Shown here: positions 1 to 10,864 of the stretch, piece by piece
Position numbering within the stretch: position 1 is the stretch's first letter
Layout of the letters: every line of letters begins with the position of its first letter
DNA from: Plantago major
Lineage: Eukaryota > Streptophyta > Magnoliopsida > Lamiales > Plantaginaceae
Assembly: GCA_026545765.1 (NCBI GenBank)
Contig: CM048844.1
Coordinates: 65,595,035-65,659,034, forward strand
DNA length: 64,000 bases
Direction: 5' to 3'
Translations under genes and position numbers: made by a program
The notes under the pieces: model-generated
The model's input: only the letters and a program-made list of their open reading frames with translations
Told to the model about the DNA's origin: nothing
Databases searched by the model: none

Positions 1-518
1 TCATTATCTAGACTCCCAAACTCGAAATTTGCTTTCTATTGCTTGGTATCGATCGTCCGAGATAAGTTGAAATCTTTCTTTCTCTTTTTTAATTTACGCA
101 CTGTCTTTTAAATTCGTATAGCATAAACCCAAAAAAATCGTAAAACCTGTGGGAATCGATTTCTACAGCGAAAATCCAAAAATATTTTCTTTTCCGTATT
201 TGTTTAGTTTCAGTTATGTCAGGCTAACTTGCTTATGTAAGAGTTAGCCAGGATCTTTAATTAATTGGTTTATACATGATGGAATAGTTTTAGCATCTAT
301 GATGGTTATGCGATTGTCGTTCATACCTGTGTTGTTTGAGGTATGTTGTTGAGCTAGCCACTGGTGACAGCATTGAGCTAGACAATAGTCTATACTGACT
401 GGGCCTTACTACAAGATATGTGACCTGTGTGACTCTTCAGCCGTAACTATCACTATCTATTATTCCTGAAATAAACTTATTATCAAAATGAAGGTTGATT
501 CTTACATGTTCTCTCTAC
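1..518 (+). other. 5' leader of element F (untranslated internal region)
   Basis: Bases 20-210 match, with scattered changes, the leader that follows the primer-binding site of element D (minus strand, about 56270-56480), so this is the leader of a plus-strand relative, F, whose 5' LTR and PBS lie just left of the window. No gene is seen. Bases 222-249 form an 8-bp inverted repeat (GGCTAACT / AGTTAGCC). Bases 250-490 have no counterpart in D and may be a separate small insertion. The leader resumes at 9487 after element A. Confidence 0.7.
514..518. repeat. Target-site duplication of element A (left), TCTAC
   Basis: TCTAC precedes the TG terminus of the 3' LTR of A and is repeated at 9482-9486 after the CA terminus of the 5' LTR. 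Five base pairs is the usual length for gypsy and copia integrases. Confidence 0.85.
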
Positions 519-1667
519 TGATGAGCTCAAATTATACTCTAAAAATCAATTAGAGAATAAGCTGTAGTTGCAGACTAAAGCCTAACTCGTGATCGATCTC
601 TAGGGAATTAATTAAGCTACGTAGCAGTGAGAGTAAACAGATACTTGCGAGTAACAGTTCAGTTGATGGTTTGGTTATACTTGTAACTAGTTTATCTAAA
701 GCTAAGATTACGATTAACAATGAGAGGAAGATGAATACAGTAGCAAGATCCAATTATGCTAATTCGAACTAGGGATAACACTCATATTTGTCACACGGTT
801 GTTGTACAGAAAATCAAACAATTCGATTCAACCAATTGTTCTTAGAAAATATTATACTGGAGAAATCATGAGTCGTCAATTCACGATCCTTAAACATGAA
901 CAATTTAGAGAATTTAAAACGGACTTATCGAATTGAAGGTTTTTACGAAGATTTAATACGAGACTAACCTATATGAGTGCTTACCCTAGAACGAATACGC
1001 ATAATCTTCACATACTACCGTATTCAAAGGTGTTTAGCTACTCATAATTGATAATTGCATACAAGGATTCATGGTAATAATCATGTGAAACATAGATAAA
1101 CAAAATTTTAAAGAACAAAGCAATTGAGAAATCAATACCAATAATCTTGATGAACAAAATCAATGAATAACTAAGCTCCAAAGATGTCTCAATGTCAATG
1201 TATGGCTCTTGGAGCTTTTTTCAAAACTAGGTTCAAAGAAGTATGAATGAGAAAGATTCAAAATTCTAATCTAATAAGGAAAATAAAATAAAATCTGCGT
1301 CGCTCGCCGCGGCAAGCCTTCTTAATCGCACTGTATATCCAGCTCGCATAATCTCGCCACAAGGACCAATTCTCACAAGTGAGCTTCAATCTTCAAGCGA
1401 AGCATCATCAGAAATCTACAATGCGCTCCATGCTGGAACTTCCAATGCCAAGCTCTTAAAATATCACCGCGGTGGACTGAATCCCTCGCCGCGGCGAGCC
1501 ATGTTAACCAGCTTGTCTTCATTCGGCTCAAAAGACACAGATTTTTACAAAACACAAACAAAATACAAAAGCGTAAAAACGAACTAAAAAGACTACAAAA
1601 CTAAAGACAAAGACTCACAAAGATCGCTAAAAAAGACCAAATGACACGTTAGAATATTGTCTCATCA
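519..1667 (-). repeat. 3' LTR of element A
   Basis: About 1150 bp, starting TG and ending CA, homologous over its length to 8344-9481. Next to it, 1668-1680 reads on the minus strand as the PPT GGTTTGGGGATTT, placing this copy as the 3' LTR. It carries palindromes at 1303-1316 (one mismatch), 1465-1474 and 1485-1498. About 70 bp near 1360-1430 have no counterpart in the other LTR, where a palindrome-bearing stretch lies instead. Confidence 0.88.
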
Positions 1668-3165
1668 AAATCCCCAAACCGAACCTTTGCTTGTCCCCGA
1701 GCAAACACACAACCTAAACACACTAGACTCTAAACCATGTACACAAACAAAGAGTCAAATTCCCAAGCGACCGAATCTACCATTGAAAACATTAAATTCA
1801 AAAGATGCAAAAATTTTGTTCTCAACCTAACCTTGGCAGCAATAGTAGGCAGGTAATCAGACACGATCGTTTCTCAAGTAAATAACAATTAAGCCTAACC
1901 CAATAGTCCCTCACAGGTGTATAAAGTGTATCACTCACTCTCATGGAAGTATCCATATATGGTATAGCTCAAAAAAGTAAACTGGGAAGATGACTTTCGT
2001 CACAAGGATGCCTCAAATATCTTATGCTATTGTACTCGTCTCATTTAGTCGAAAGGGACTTTGGCACATGATGTATTCCTCCAAAAAATTCGAACAACTG
2101 GAACTGCTCCCTTCATCCATTTCAAAACAACATCAAATCTGATAATGCTTCACTGAATTCAGTGCGTGGCCACCTGGGCTCTTTTAATCTCAATTTTTTG
2201 CAGGTGTCTGTTTTACCGAAAGTCCGCACTTTTGTGCATGTCAGTTTGGTATACGTGCCATCAACCCTTATGGACATATGGATTTTAAAGGCCACGCCGG
2301 TATATAGGTAGTATTTGAAACAGGCCTAACACGACTAACGGTGATTAATAAAGACCATAGATACACCACGAGATTCAAATATCATAAGTTAAGGGAACAG
2401 TAGACAGATTTCCGTAGCAAAATTATAACGGCTCATAACATCCATAGTGAACAATCCTCTCCCCAAACCAGTTCGACAGAATGGGGAAAAAATAAAATCC
2501 GCAAAGTAAAGCATGTTGTTCGTCATCCCCAACGAAACTAAGTATACATAAGTATGAAAAGGCGCAAGTAATACGTAAAAACTTGCACATCCCAGGAGAT
2601 CACACATTAACAGGTGCCGGTACAATATTTTTTCTTCGGCTAGGCTCCTCATAGGCTTTTGGACTACAGGGCTAACCAGACTTGCTATTTATATGAGAAA
2701 CGACCTTGCAGGATTAAAAGCCTACTACACTACTTCTAGTTAGACATTAAACAAAATGTAAGCAGCAAGAGAATTTACCATTCGCAATAGACGTTCGACT
2801 TGGTAATTGACTCAGACTCACCACAAGAGAAAATAAAAGTACTAACATCTATACTAGAATCAACTGAAAAGGAAATATATGACTAACACGTACAGGTGGC
2901 TAACCTACCACCACAGTCACATAACAAACAAAAAAAAGCAAGTGGCTAACATACCACTTGAACAGAATACATAAAAATAAAGAATAAAAAATAGAGTACG
3001 AAATAGAATACAAATATCGAAAATAAAGTACAAAACGAGACAACTTAAGCTAAAGATACAGTCAACCACCTCCCCAAACCTAAACAAGTGCTAGTCCCTA
3101 GCAATGAATAGTGTAAGAACGACTGTATAGAATGACCAACCATAGTGTCGTCTCAGCAGGGGTGA
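1668..3165 (-). other. Element A 3' noncoding region with PPT-like boxes
   Basis: No coding region is credible here. On the minus strand it holds repeated PPT-like boxes (about 1668-1680, 2458-2471 and 3069-3081, the last just downstream of ORF2) and the conserved hairpin module at 2180-2345. The same order of parts is found in elements D, E and F. Confidence 0.6.
2180..2345 (-). ncRNA. Conserved 3' module with AAAA-loop hairpin, copy in A
   Basis: On the minus strand this stretch aligns with 46290-46440 (F), 49895-50065 (D, minus) and 63190-63415 (E). Shared words include TACTACC, GGGTTGATGG, GTATACCAA and GGTAAAACA. The hairpin at 2225-2238 has a four-pair GCAC/GTGC stem plus a U-G pair and an AAAA loop. 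It is annotated as a structured part of the element RNA; a separate transcript is not claimed. Confidence 0.5.
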
Positions 3166-3863
3166 TCAGGCGGATCTCGAGGAGCCACCACCGAATCTCT
3201 GCTCCCATACATCCTGCTGCACCTTCCAGAGTGCGCCTGCCTCTCCAAGCGCACGCTTGCACTTGGCCCGAATTGCGTCAAAATCATCCAACACATGCAG
3301 GTGGAACAACTTCCTTCCAGTGAGCAATCCTTCAGCAGTAACATTTGGCAGGACCGCAATGCCAGCACGTCGGCACAAGGAAGTGATAAGGATAGGGAAA
3401 ACCATCTTGTTACCCCAAGGGCGAGTATGAATGTGCTCGAACTGTGCGACGATCACTCTTCCAATGTGGATAGGGGTACTGGCCATGATCTGAAGAAATC
3501 CACATGCCCTCCTGGGCAAAAGGAGTTGGTGAGCCAGTGGTAAAAGATGTGGAGCTGCTCATTAGGGATCCGACAAGTTGCCCTCAGCTGATCGTCTTCG
3601 TCGGGGGTCTCGAAGAAGCGGTTAATGGCACTAGGTGAAAATTCCACATATCCCCCACGGACTGGTACCCAAGCGGTGTGTGACTGCTCATCAACCTTCC
3701 TGTCAGCATAATTCGCATAGAACTCCATCACAAGATCACGATCATAGGAGCCTGGATTTTCTGCCAATTTGATCCACCTCTTAGTCTGCCAATTTTCTGC
3801 CAAAATTAGTCGGTGCTCTGCTCGAGTCACCACGATGGGATGTGCGTCGTGCCCTAGGAGTCA
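3166..3863 (-). pseudogene. Element A ORF2: putative plant transposon protein-like ORF (frameshifted)
   Basis: Read on the minus strand from an ATG at about 3863, with frameshifts near 3800 and 3490. It contains the hallmarks of the Pfam family named putative plant transposon protein: RWIKL, LVMEFYANY, a VRGGYVEFSPSAINRFF block, then ILITSLCRRAGI toward the end. This family is common in Athila-like and related gypsy elements downstream of gag/pol; its function is not known. Related ORFs lie at the same place in D (52518-53725) and, much reduced, in E (about 62045-62395). The N-terminus is short and basic. Domain assignment is by motif recognition; the frameshifts mean this copy is probably dead. 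Confidence 0.65.
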
Positions 3864-4786
3864 TGGAACCTACGAAGAAGATGTTAGTAGATAGTGGTGG
3901 GGTCAAAGAACTACATCCCCAAACCTATTCAAGAACATGCAGGTGATAACAAAAGGGTGAGAGAAAGAAGAGAAAACGATCTCCCTAAACCTATTCACAA
4001 TCCTGTAGCAACACACAAAGCTCACGCGATAATATCGAACTACAATCAACAACATAAGTCAAGAAGAACTTGAAAGAATAAGGGAGACAGGAGTTGAAAA
4101 CAATGTACCTTGTGAGTTTGGGATGAAGTAGAGAAGAAGAGAGATTTTTATGTGGTAGGAGTGAGAAAAATCGAACAGGAAGGGAAGGGGAGAAAAGAGA
4201 ATAAGAAGGAAGAAGGAAAGACAGATATAGCAGAAATCGAATTCTGCTAGGAATGGGAATTTGTTTTTTTTTTTTATCGCAGCGGCGAAGGGAAGTCTCG
4301 CCGCGGCGAGCTTTCTTTATCGTAGATAAATATACATTCGTAAGATCTCACCGCAGCGAAGAATAAATCTCGCCGCGGCGAAAATTTACGAGACAAAAAC
4401 TGGGGAAGAGAAGAGACGCTCGCCGCGGCGAAAATTTATAAATGCACAAAAAGGAATAGTGAGACCACCTCTTCGTGGTGAGCAGGATTTTCCACCGCGG
4501 TGAGAGCAAATTTTTCCGAAATTTTTTCACTTGCACTGGTCAACCTCAGGTCGCAAGATCGAAGCTCCAAACTCAGCTAAAGTTTACGAGTTTCCTCGTA
4601 TGAGTGCAAAGGTCCCACTTTACAGAGACACAATTAAACTAAAAACAAGCAAACACATAAACAAATAGTCTAACAATATTAAATAACGAGCAAGTGTACG
4701 GAATGAAAAATCAGTCTAAATGAATGAAAAAACAAAAAAGGGGGATTTTGTTTATAGTCGTTAGCTCGACTTCTTCCATGCTGGAG
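3864..4786 (-). other. Protease-ORF2 spacer of element A
   Basis: About 920 bp without a credible gene between protease and ORF2, where RT and integrase would lie in an autonomous element. It holds a PPT-like box at 3915-3927 and the palindrome cluster at 4279-4506. Confidence 0.6.
4279..4506. repeat. CCGCGG palindrome cluster in the spacer of element A
   Basis: Perfect CTCGCCGCGGCGAG at 4297-4310; near-copies CTCGCCGCGGCGAA at 4368-4381 and 4419-4432; CACCGCGGTG at 4493-4502; degenerate copies at about 4279 and 4347. The surrounding DNA is A+T-rich, so the GC-rich palindromes stand out. Element E has a matching cluster in the same place between its coding parts (61253-61371). Confidence 0.85.
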
Positions 4787-5287
4787 CTAATTCAGTCTGA
4801 GGTTACTAGCCTCCACTGTCCCCATGGTCACTCGTGAGCGAGAGTAGGTGTAGAGTGGACCGGTGTGTGCTGCAATGTAATTCCTGGTGTCAACCTGTGC
4901 GGGGGAATATGATGTCGTGACAACTTGTAACTCGCATTTCTCACCGCGAACCTGGATAGTACATGTACGGCCATAAAGATCGACTATCATGTGAGTAGCC
5001 TTGATGAATGGGCGCCCAAGAAGCAACATGTCCTTGTCCATATCTTTGATCTTCACCTGCGGTGACTCAACAACCACGAAATCAGTCATAAACACATCTC
5101 CTCCAACGGTTACTGGGACATCTTCAACAACTCCCATGCATTTGCTTCGAGTACCATTAGCCATGGTCACAAAGCATCTTCTAGGTTCTAGACCCTTCAG
5201 GTTGAGTTCCTCATAAGTCTCGAATGTCATCAAGTTAACTGCAGCTCCAGTATCAATGATACCTGCAACCTCAGAAGAACTGCCCAT
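4787..5287 (-). pseudogene. Element A retropepsin-like aspartic protease, interrupted
   Basis: The ORF reads on the minus strand from 5287 to 4787 (166 codons). It shows the retropepsin active-site motif IIDTGAAVNLM near its start and the flap-distal LLLGRPFI motif about 90 residues later, as in Ty3/gypsy proteases. The enzyme would cleave the Gag polyprotein inside the virus-like particle. The upstream part of the same frame is displaced to 6499-6667 by the poly(A)-tailed insert, so the gene is broken between them. After the protease there is no RT. A protease-only pol region is unusual but fits an element that lost RT and integrase. Confidence 0.75.
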
Positions 5288-5294
5288 CCCAACA

Positions 5295-6498
5295 GTTTGC
5301 TTTTACTGATAAGAGGGGTATTCCTTATCTCAGAACTGTGAAATGAGGTCTGCCAGTAACTCTTTGCAACTCTCTTGGGATGGAGATGGCAAGAGGATGT
5401 TGTTGATCTCTGGGTATTTTTTCAGGTTTGCTCTTCTCCCTAACATTGTAAGTTCATCTTCTTTCTTTCTTTCTTCTTCTTCTCCTCCCTATGATTGTTC
5501 TATTCTGAATCATCTTCTTCTGTGCTTCTCTTTCTCTATCCTTCCTCTTGGCTGGTGGACTTACAATGTACCTGGATATGATGAATATAATTCTGATCCA
5601 TCTCTCTCCCTCCCCTCCCCTGATGTTGTTTATTTGTTTTTGATCCTGTCCTTCTTTCCCAATCTCTATGTTTATCTCTGTATTCTTGGTTTGCCTGATA
5701 GAATAAATCAGTTAAGTCTGGACATGGGAGTAGTGAACTTTTCTGCATTGCTTCACTCCAACATCTTGATTTCTGATTTATACTATCACAAAATCATCTT
5801 TAGTGTTTTGTATGGCTGCACTAAGTTTGATGTGCAGATGTTGCTTGGTTTGGAGCAGGATACTAACTAAATTGACATCCTAATTATTAACTGTGAGGTT
5901 TGGAGAACCTTAAACCAGCTGTTATTTTTGGCACTTCAATGGAATCTGTAGACTACATTTGGATTGACTGGAGGATTATGAAGACGATCTTTGCTATGTT
6001 ACATTCATGTACTGTTAGGCTTTTACAGCTTGTTACTTGTACTGTTTGTAATAGCTTGAGAATTTGTAGCTGGAGTATTTCTAGGAGAAACTATCTTTTA
6101 CAGTTTGGTTGTTTTGTAAGTAAAAGCCGCATGTGGCTTATTTTGGCAGCTTGTAATAGCTTAAGGTCTCCATTAATTGTAAAGTGGAAACTGGACAACC
6201 TCATTGAGTTCATGGGTTCTTTTAAACCCCCATGACTTCCCTTTTATGGATGAATATATTAGAGATATCTAGTAATAGGATAATTAACGTTGCCATTGGG
6301 GAAAATCACGGACCCAATTAGTGGCTGTATCTCCCCCCTTTGGTCTTGGTTCTGGATCCTCGGATCAATACTCGTTAACTCCTGGCTTGACTTCTTAAAA
6401 GTCGTGACATACTGGACGATGGGGTAACCAAGATTACGACGTTAACTATCTTTTTATTAGTATCTCCCCTTTTACCTTAAAAAAAAAAAAAAAAAAAA
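5295..6498 (+). mobile_element. Poly(A)-tailed retroposed insert in element A
   Basis: A 1.2-kb plus-strand insert ending in about 20 A residues (from about 6479) and flanked by a duplicated target ACTGCCCATCCC(A/G)ACA (right copy from 6499; left copy about 5279-5294), 16 bp with one mismatch. Poly(A) plus a long variable TSD is the signature of LINE-driven insertion. It holds no reverse transcriptase. It could be a 5'-truncated LINE tail or a retrocopy of a host transcript; I do not recognise the source. It contains a pyrimidine-rich stretch at 5460-5490 and a 175-codon open frame (5343-5870) without recognisable domain. Confidence 0.75.
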
Positions 6499-6667
6499 CT
6501 GCCCATCCCGACAACCAAATCGAAACTGCTTGCATCACTAATGCTCTTCTCTTCGTTTGGATCATCTGAGTTGGTCCTGCATTCGCCTTCTCTTCTGGAA
6601 TCACGGGTCCAGATGTTATCACCCTTTTTTCTTCCTGTGCCGGTGTTGCCTCAACTTGGGAAACCAC
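6499..6667 (-). pseudogene. Upstream fragment of element A protease frame
   Basis: Minus-strand coding remnant that leads in frame into the protease at 5287 once the retroposed insert is disregarded. A nearby frameshift is present, since the longest open frame here (from 6667) differs from the one joining the protease. The stretch 6668-7135 between it and gag has many stops and no domain that I recognise. Confidence 0.5.
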
Positions 6668-7135
6668 CTTATCATGGTTACAAGTGCAAGTCGTAATAAT
6701 GGTAAGAAACTACCTCCATAGAAAGTATTCTGTTATTCTCGACAGTCGCGGGGAGTTTACCCTTCTCTCTTTGTTGGAAGGCGCCTACTAAGTCACCAAG
6801 AGTCTTCTCCAACTTCTTTTGCGATTGCTCAATGCTCTCAAACCTCTGGTCATACTTGTCTTGATTCCGCTGTGCTTCTGCCCAGAACCTCTATGATCTC
6901 TCCATGTGAGCTCTAATCTCCTGATCCATGTTTCTCGGTGCACAAGTAGGCAGAGCACAAATCATCTTGAACCTGTGAAAGCAGACTGTAAACCGAGCTT
7001 CTTGAACTAGTACCTTTGTGCGGAACACATTGTAAATTGGAACGGTCTCATAGAAGTTACCTCATAGGATAAATTGGAATGGTCAGGGTTGAAAGGTTGT
7101 ACCTTAGTGGTGCCTGCATTCATTCCCGGATTTGG

Positions 7136-8191
7136 TTACCAACCACCACGCTGCCTATTCTGCACCCAGAAAATGATCTCCGGAGTTGGGTTCTCCCCCA
7201 TAGTCTCAGGAAGTCTGCACATGCTAGCCCCATGCCCAAAATTACCACATAGATTACACCTCTTGTTAACCGGAGCCACTGGTGCAGGTATAGTGCCAAG
7301 CATCCTCATCTCCTTAATCTGTTCGGCCAATTCAATAGTACTGGGGCCTGGTGTTCGCTCCACGGCTTTAACTTCAGCTGTCCTTGGTTGGCCTCTAGTT
7401 CCCTTAAGCTGGGAGATGGCAGCAAGCTTCTCAAAAGCCGCATTCAATGCAGCCGGAGATGCCGTAACGATAGAGCCATCCACGGTCATATTCACCATGT
7501 TCTGTGCTTCCCAATCGAGTCCCTCATAGAACTTGCAGCATAAATCCATCTCACTCAACCTATGGTGAGGGCATTGAGAGATCAAGTTCAGGAATCGCTC
7601 CCTGGCTTCATAAAAACTTTCATCATTCATTTGCATGAACTTCTCAATCTGAACCCGAAGCTGCCTAGTCTTCTTCGCCGGATAGAACTTGTTCATAAAG
7701 GCCCTGTATAGATCATCCCAAGTAGCCAGAGATCCTTCAGGTTGATTCAACAGCCAGCTCTTTGCATTATCCTGCATACACATGGGGAAGACCTTCTTCC
7801 TGATTTCCTCATCAGAAACCGTTACTGCGTCTACAGTTAGCGGAATCCTAGCAATCAGCCCCTCGAACTCTTTGAGAAACCGGATAACATCCTCATTAGC
7901 CATCCCGTAATACTTAGGCATGTCATGTAAGTGATGAGACTTGATCTCCATGTTCCTAGCCTCGTTAGAGAGCACAACAGCTGATCCCCCAGCCTTAATT
8001 TCACCGGGCTGCATATAGTTCCCATAAGTAATCACAGGGGTCTCAACAACACCATTGACTCTAGGAGTATTCTCGTTAACGTCACCCATTTCAACAGCGG
8101 TTAAATTCTGTCTTCGAAGCTGATGGTAGAGTCTATCGATCTCAGGTACTAGAGGTTGCAAAGGTGTTCCTTGCGATCTTGTACCGGGCAT
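7136..8191 (-). CDS. gag: Element A Gag polyprotein
   Basis: An intact 351-codon gag on the minus strand. An N-terminal segment precedes a retrotransposon Gag core (about residues 90-230; motifs FPMCMQDNAKSWL, WDDLYRAFMNKFYP, SFYEARERFLNLISQCPHH). A zinc knuckle of CX2CX4HX4C form (CNLCGNFGHGASMC) lies at residues 312-325. Gag forms the virus-like particle and the knuckle binds element RNA. It starts about 150 bp after the PBS, as expected for the first gene. It is the only uninterrupted gag among the related elements here (B, D, E and F carry stops or frameshifts), so A may be the youngest. Product and role follow from the family; expression is not shown. Confidence 0.9.
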   Translation of the reverse strand: MPGTRSQGTPLQPLVPEIDRLYHQLRRQNLTAVEMGDVNENTPRVNGVVETPVITYGNYMQPGEIKAGGSAVVLSNEARNMEIKSHHLHDMPKYYGMANEDVIRFLKEFEGLIARIPLTVDAVTVSDEEIRKKVFPMCMQDNAKSWLLNQPEGSLATWDDLYRAFMNKFYPAKKTRQLRVQIEKFMQMNDESFYEARERFLNLISQCPHHRLSEMDLCCKFYEGLDWEAQNMVNMTVDGSIVTASPAALNAAFEKLAAISQLKGTRGQPRTAEVKAVERTPGPSTIELAEQIKEMRMLGTIPAPVAPVNKRCNLCGNFGHGASMCRLPETMGENPTPEIIFWVQNRQRGGW

Positions 8192-8343
8192 AAACCTGCA
8201 AAGGTTCTTCTACAAAATCAAAAACCTCAAAAAATCCTAGTTTCTGTTAGTGTAGAAATCGCAGGTAAGTAAAACAAAAACAAGTAAAATATTACACCCA
8301 CACGCTACAGTAGGAATTAATTCCCCGCCAGCGGCGCGAAATT
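8192..8343 (-). promoter_or_regulatory. Leader and primer-binding site of element A
   Basis: On the minus strand the LTR terminus at 8344 is followed by a TCGCGCCGCTGGCGGGG-type sequence (about 8322-8340), a diverged version of the PBS TGGCGCCGCTGCCGGGGA seen in E. That sequence is complementary to the 3' end of plant tRNA-Asp apart from single changes. Confidence 0.65.
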
Positions 8344-9481
8344 TGTTGAGTTCAAATAATACTCTAAAAAGCAATTAGAGAATAAGTTGTAGTTGCAGAC
8401 TAAAGCCTAACTCGTGATCGATCTCTAGGGAATTAATTAAGCTACGTAGCAGTGAGAGTAAACAAATACTTGCGAGTAACATTTCAGTTGATGGTTTGGT
8501 TATACTTCTAACTAGTTTATCTAAAGCTAAGATTACGATTAACAATGAGAGGAAGATGAATACAGTAGCAAGATCCAATTATGCTAATTCAAACTAGGGA
8601 TAACACTCATATTTGTCACACGGTTGTTGTACAGAAAATCAATCAATTCGATTCAACCAATTGTTCTTAGAAAATATTATACTGGAGAAATCATGAGTCG
8701 TCAATTCACGATCCTTAAACATGAACAATTTAGAGAATTTAATACGGACTTATCGAATTGAAGGTTTTTACGAAGATTTAATACGAGACTAACCTATATG
8801 AGTGCTTTGATAAACCCTAGAACGAATACGCATAATCTTCACATACTACCGTATTCACAGGTGTTTAGCTACTCATAATTGATAATTGCATACAAGGATT
8901 CATGGTAATAATCATGTGAAACATAGATAAACAAAATTGGAAAGAACAAAGCAATTGACAAATCAATACCAATAATCTTGATGAACAAAATCAATGAATA
9001 ACCAAGCTCCAAATATGTCTCAATGCCAATGTATGCCTCTTGGAGCTTTTTTCAAACCTAGGTTAAAAGAAGTATGAATGAGAAGGAATCAAAATTCTAA
9101 TCTAATAAGGAAAATAAAATAAAATCTGCGTCGCTCGCCGCCGCGGAAGAAATAGCTCGCCGCGGCGAGCCTTCTTAATCGCACTGTATATCCAGCTCGC
9201 ATAATCTCGCCGCGGCGGACTGATTTCCTCGCCGCGGCGAGCCATGCTGGAACTTCCAATGCCAAGCTCGTAAAATCTCGCAACGGCGGACTGAATCCCT
9301 CGCCGCGGCGAGCCAAGCTAACCAGCTTGTCTTCATTCGACTCAAAAGACACAGATTTCTACAAAACACAAACAAAACACCAAAGAGTAAAAACGAACTA
9401 AAAAGACCAGAAAACTAAAGACAAAGACTCACAAAGATCGCTAAAAAAGACCAAATGAGACGTTAGAATATTGTCTCATCA
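8344..9481 (-). repeat. 5' LTR of element A
   Basis: 1138 bp, TG...CA, homologous to 519-1667. On the minus strand it begins TGATGAGAC and within 30 bp reaches GTCTCAT, an inverted repeat (plus 9455-9461 and 9473-9479). The palindrome cluster lies at 9131-9312. The PBS adjoins its far end, making it the 5' LTR. Confidence 0.9.
9131..9312. repeat. CCGCGG palindrome cluster in the 5' LTR of A
   Basis: Three perfect copies of CTCGCCGCGGCGAG (9156-9169, extended to 16 bp at 9155-9170; 9228-9241; 9299-9312) plus partial copies near 9133, 9206 and 9276. The cluster in the 3' LTR (1303-1498) has only one perfect copy. Confidence 0.9.
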
Positions 9482-9486
9482 TCTAC
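9482..9486. repeat. Target-site duplication of element A (right), TCTAC
   Basis: Second copy of TCTAC; element F sequence resumes immediately after it. Confidence 0.85.
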
Positions 9487-9685
9487 CTGATTTTAAAATC
9501 TTCTATTTTCATTTTCATCTGTTTATCTATTTACGTTAATTATTTAAAAAACCAAAAACACGTAATTTCATATTTTTGTTTATTCAAAACTAGAATTATC
9601 CTTCTCTAGTTTTATCTGTCTGTATCATCGAAAGTTTGTCTGTTAGTCTTTATACAAGGAGAAACACCTTGAGAACCATTAAGAG

Positions 9686-10864
9686 ATGACATCGGCGAAC
9701 TCGAGAAGAAGGAAGGAGTTGGGATGGAGACCATTGATAAGGCCTGACGAATTCTTCATAAACTTACCAGAAGAAGGGTTGAGATGTTATGTGAAACCCG
9801 AGTATCTCAGGATCTTTCCAAAATTCTATGGAGTAGAAGGGGAAGATGAAGTACAGTTCATGTAAAACTTTTATGAGATGGTTCAAGACATACCGAGTGG
9901 AATGATTCGAAAGTTTCTCTTTCTACATTGCTTGAGAGGAAAGGCAAGAACTTGGCTGAAGACCTGGGAAGAGGTCGCAAGCCAATTCGAATTACAATAC
10001 ATCAAATTTCCATGGTCCTTCATATCCACCTGGGGTGAAGAACTTCGAAGCTTTGAGCAACTAGAAGGAGAAACATTCTACGAAGTTTGGAGGAGATTCA
10101 AGATCGCATTGCATAAAGAACCCGAGGTCAGGCACGCACAATTGCTATACATATACCAGAAGATAGAAAAAGATCATAGAGACTTGATTGACAAGGAGTG
10201 CGATGGGGTCATCGTGTAGATTCAATCGGACGAACTTGTTGAGATATATGAGCGACTTAGCTTGGAGTCTAAGAGAGCAATGATTGGGAGGATCGAACTT
10301 TACAAGATGAAGAAGAAAATATATCACCTATGCGACCAGCCAAGGGACTATGGACAATGGCTCGGAGCAGATGCATTAGAAGGGTTGGCTAATCAAGTAT
10401 TGAATTTGGACAGCAATGATACTTCTGCCGAAAAGAGAGAAGTTATGAGGAGACTACATGAAGCAACCGAGATGATAGTTGAGGAAGCAGAAGAGATGAT
10501 GAAAACTAAACATGTCGAGGTTGTATGCGGAAAACAAATATAGAGTATGGAGGAATTGACTGAGACTAAGGTAGGAGACATCAAACCACTCGTACGAACC
10601 GAAGCTTAATGGACCAAGCCTGTGGAAGAAGAGGTATACACCGAGCAAGAAGATACTCGAGAGAACCACTCGGTACTCGAAGCTAGTAAACAGGAGGATT
10701 GTGGGGAGTCTGAAGATACGATGATTGGCCTTCACAAGGCCATCGAACCATATATCCTACCACACCTTCGAAGTAGGCAACAGACAAGTAAGCTTTCTGC
10801 TTCCCATACTTTAACTGATCCTGATTCTATATCGTTTATCATTACTTGCAACTTGCATCACTAG
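9686..10864 (+). pseudogene. gag: Element F Gag (four in-frame stops)
   Basis: One reading frame from the ATG at 9686 to 10864 (about 392 codons), interrupted by stops at about 9862, 10217, 10541 and 10607. It shows a Gag core of the retrotransposon type: YLRIFPKFYG, FLHCLRGKARTWLKTWEE, then ESFYEVWRRFK-like spacing (TFYEVWRRFKIALH). No zinc knuckle is visible. The downstream half is acidic and low-complexity. It follows an A+T-rich leader, so it is the first gene of F. Gag would form the particle; the stops make this copy defective. Frame continuity through all four stops supports recent decay by point mutation. Confidence 0.75.

Larger units (their letters stand above)
519..9481 (-). mobile_element. 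Element A: non-autonomous gypsy-type LTR retrotransposon with gag, protease and ORF2
   Basis: A complete element in minus orientation: 5' LTR 8344-9481, PBS beside it, gag, protease, ORF2, a noncoding 3' part, PPT, and 3' LTR 519-1667. It is flanked by the perfect 5-bp duplication TCTAC (514-518 and 9482-9486), which fixes both ends. No reverse transcriptase, RNase H or integrase is present between protease and ORF2, so it cannot replicate alone; this resembles the plant TR-GAG type of gag-bearing non-autonomous elements. It sits inside the leader of element F. The two LTRs are closely similar but differ by scattered substitutions and by indels centred on palindrome clusters. A poly(A)-tailed insert (about 5295-6498) lies in its protease. 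Confidence 0.9.

Noticed and set aside
250..490. Possible 3' UTR fragment of a host gene (AATAAA near 472)
   Set aside because: No TSD or poly(A) tail found; cannot be told from ordinary leader sequence.
5343..5870. 175-codon plus-strand frame in the retroposed insert
   Set aside because: Leucine/serine-rich translation of a pyrimidine-rich sequence with no domain; not called as a gene.
7074..7529. 151-codon plus-strand frame opposite gag of A
   Set aside because: Antisense shadow of the intact 351-codon Gag.
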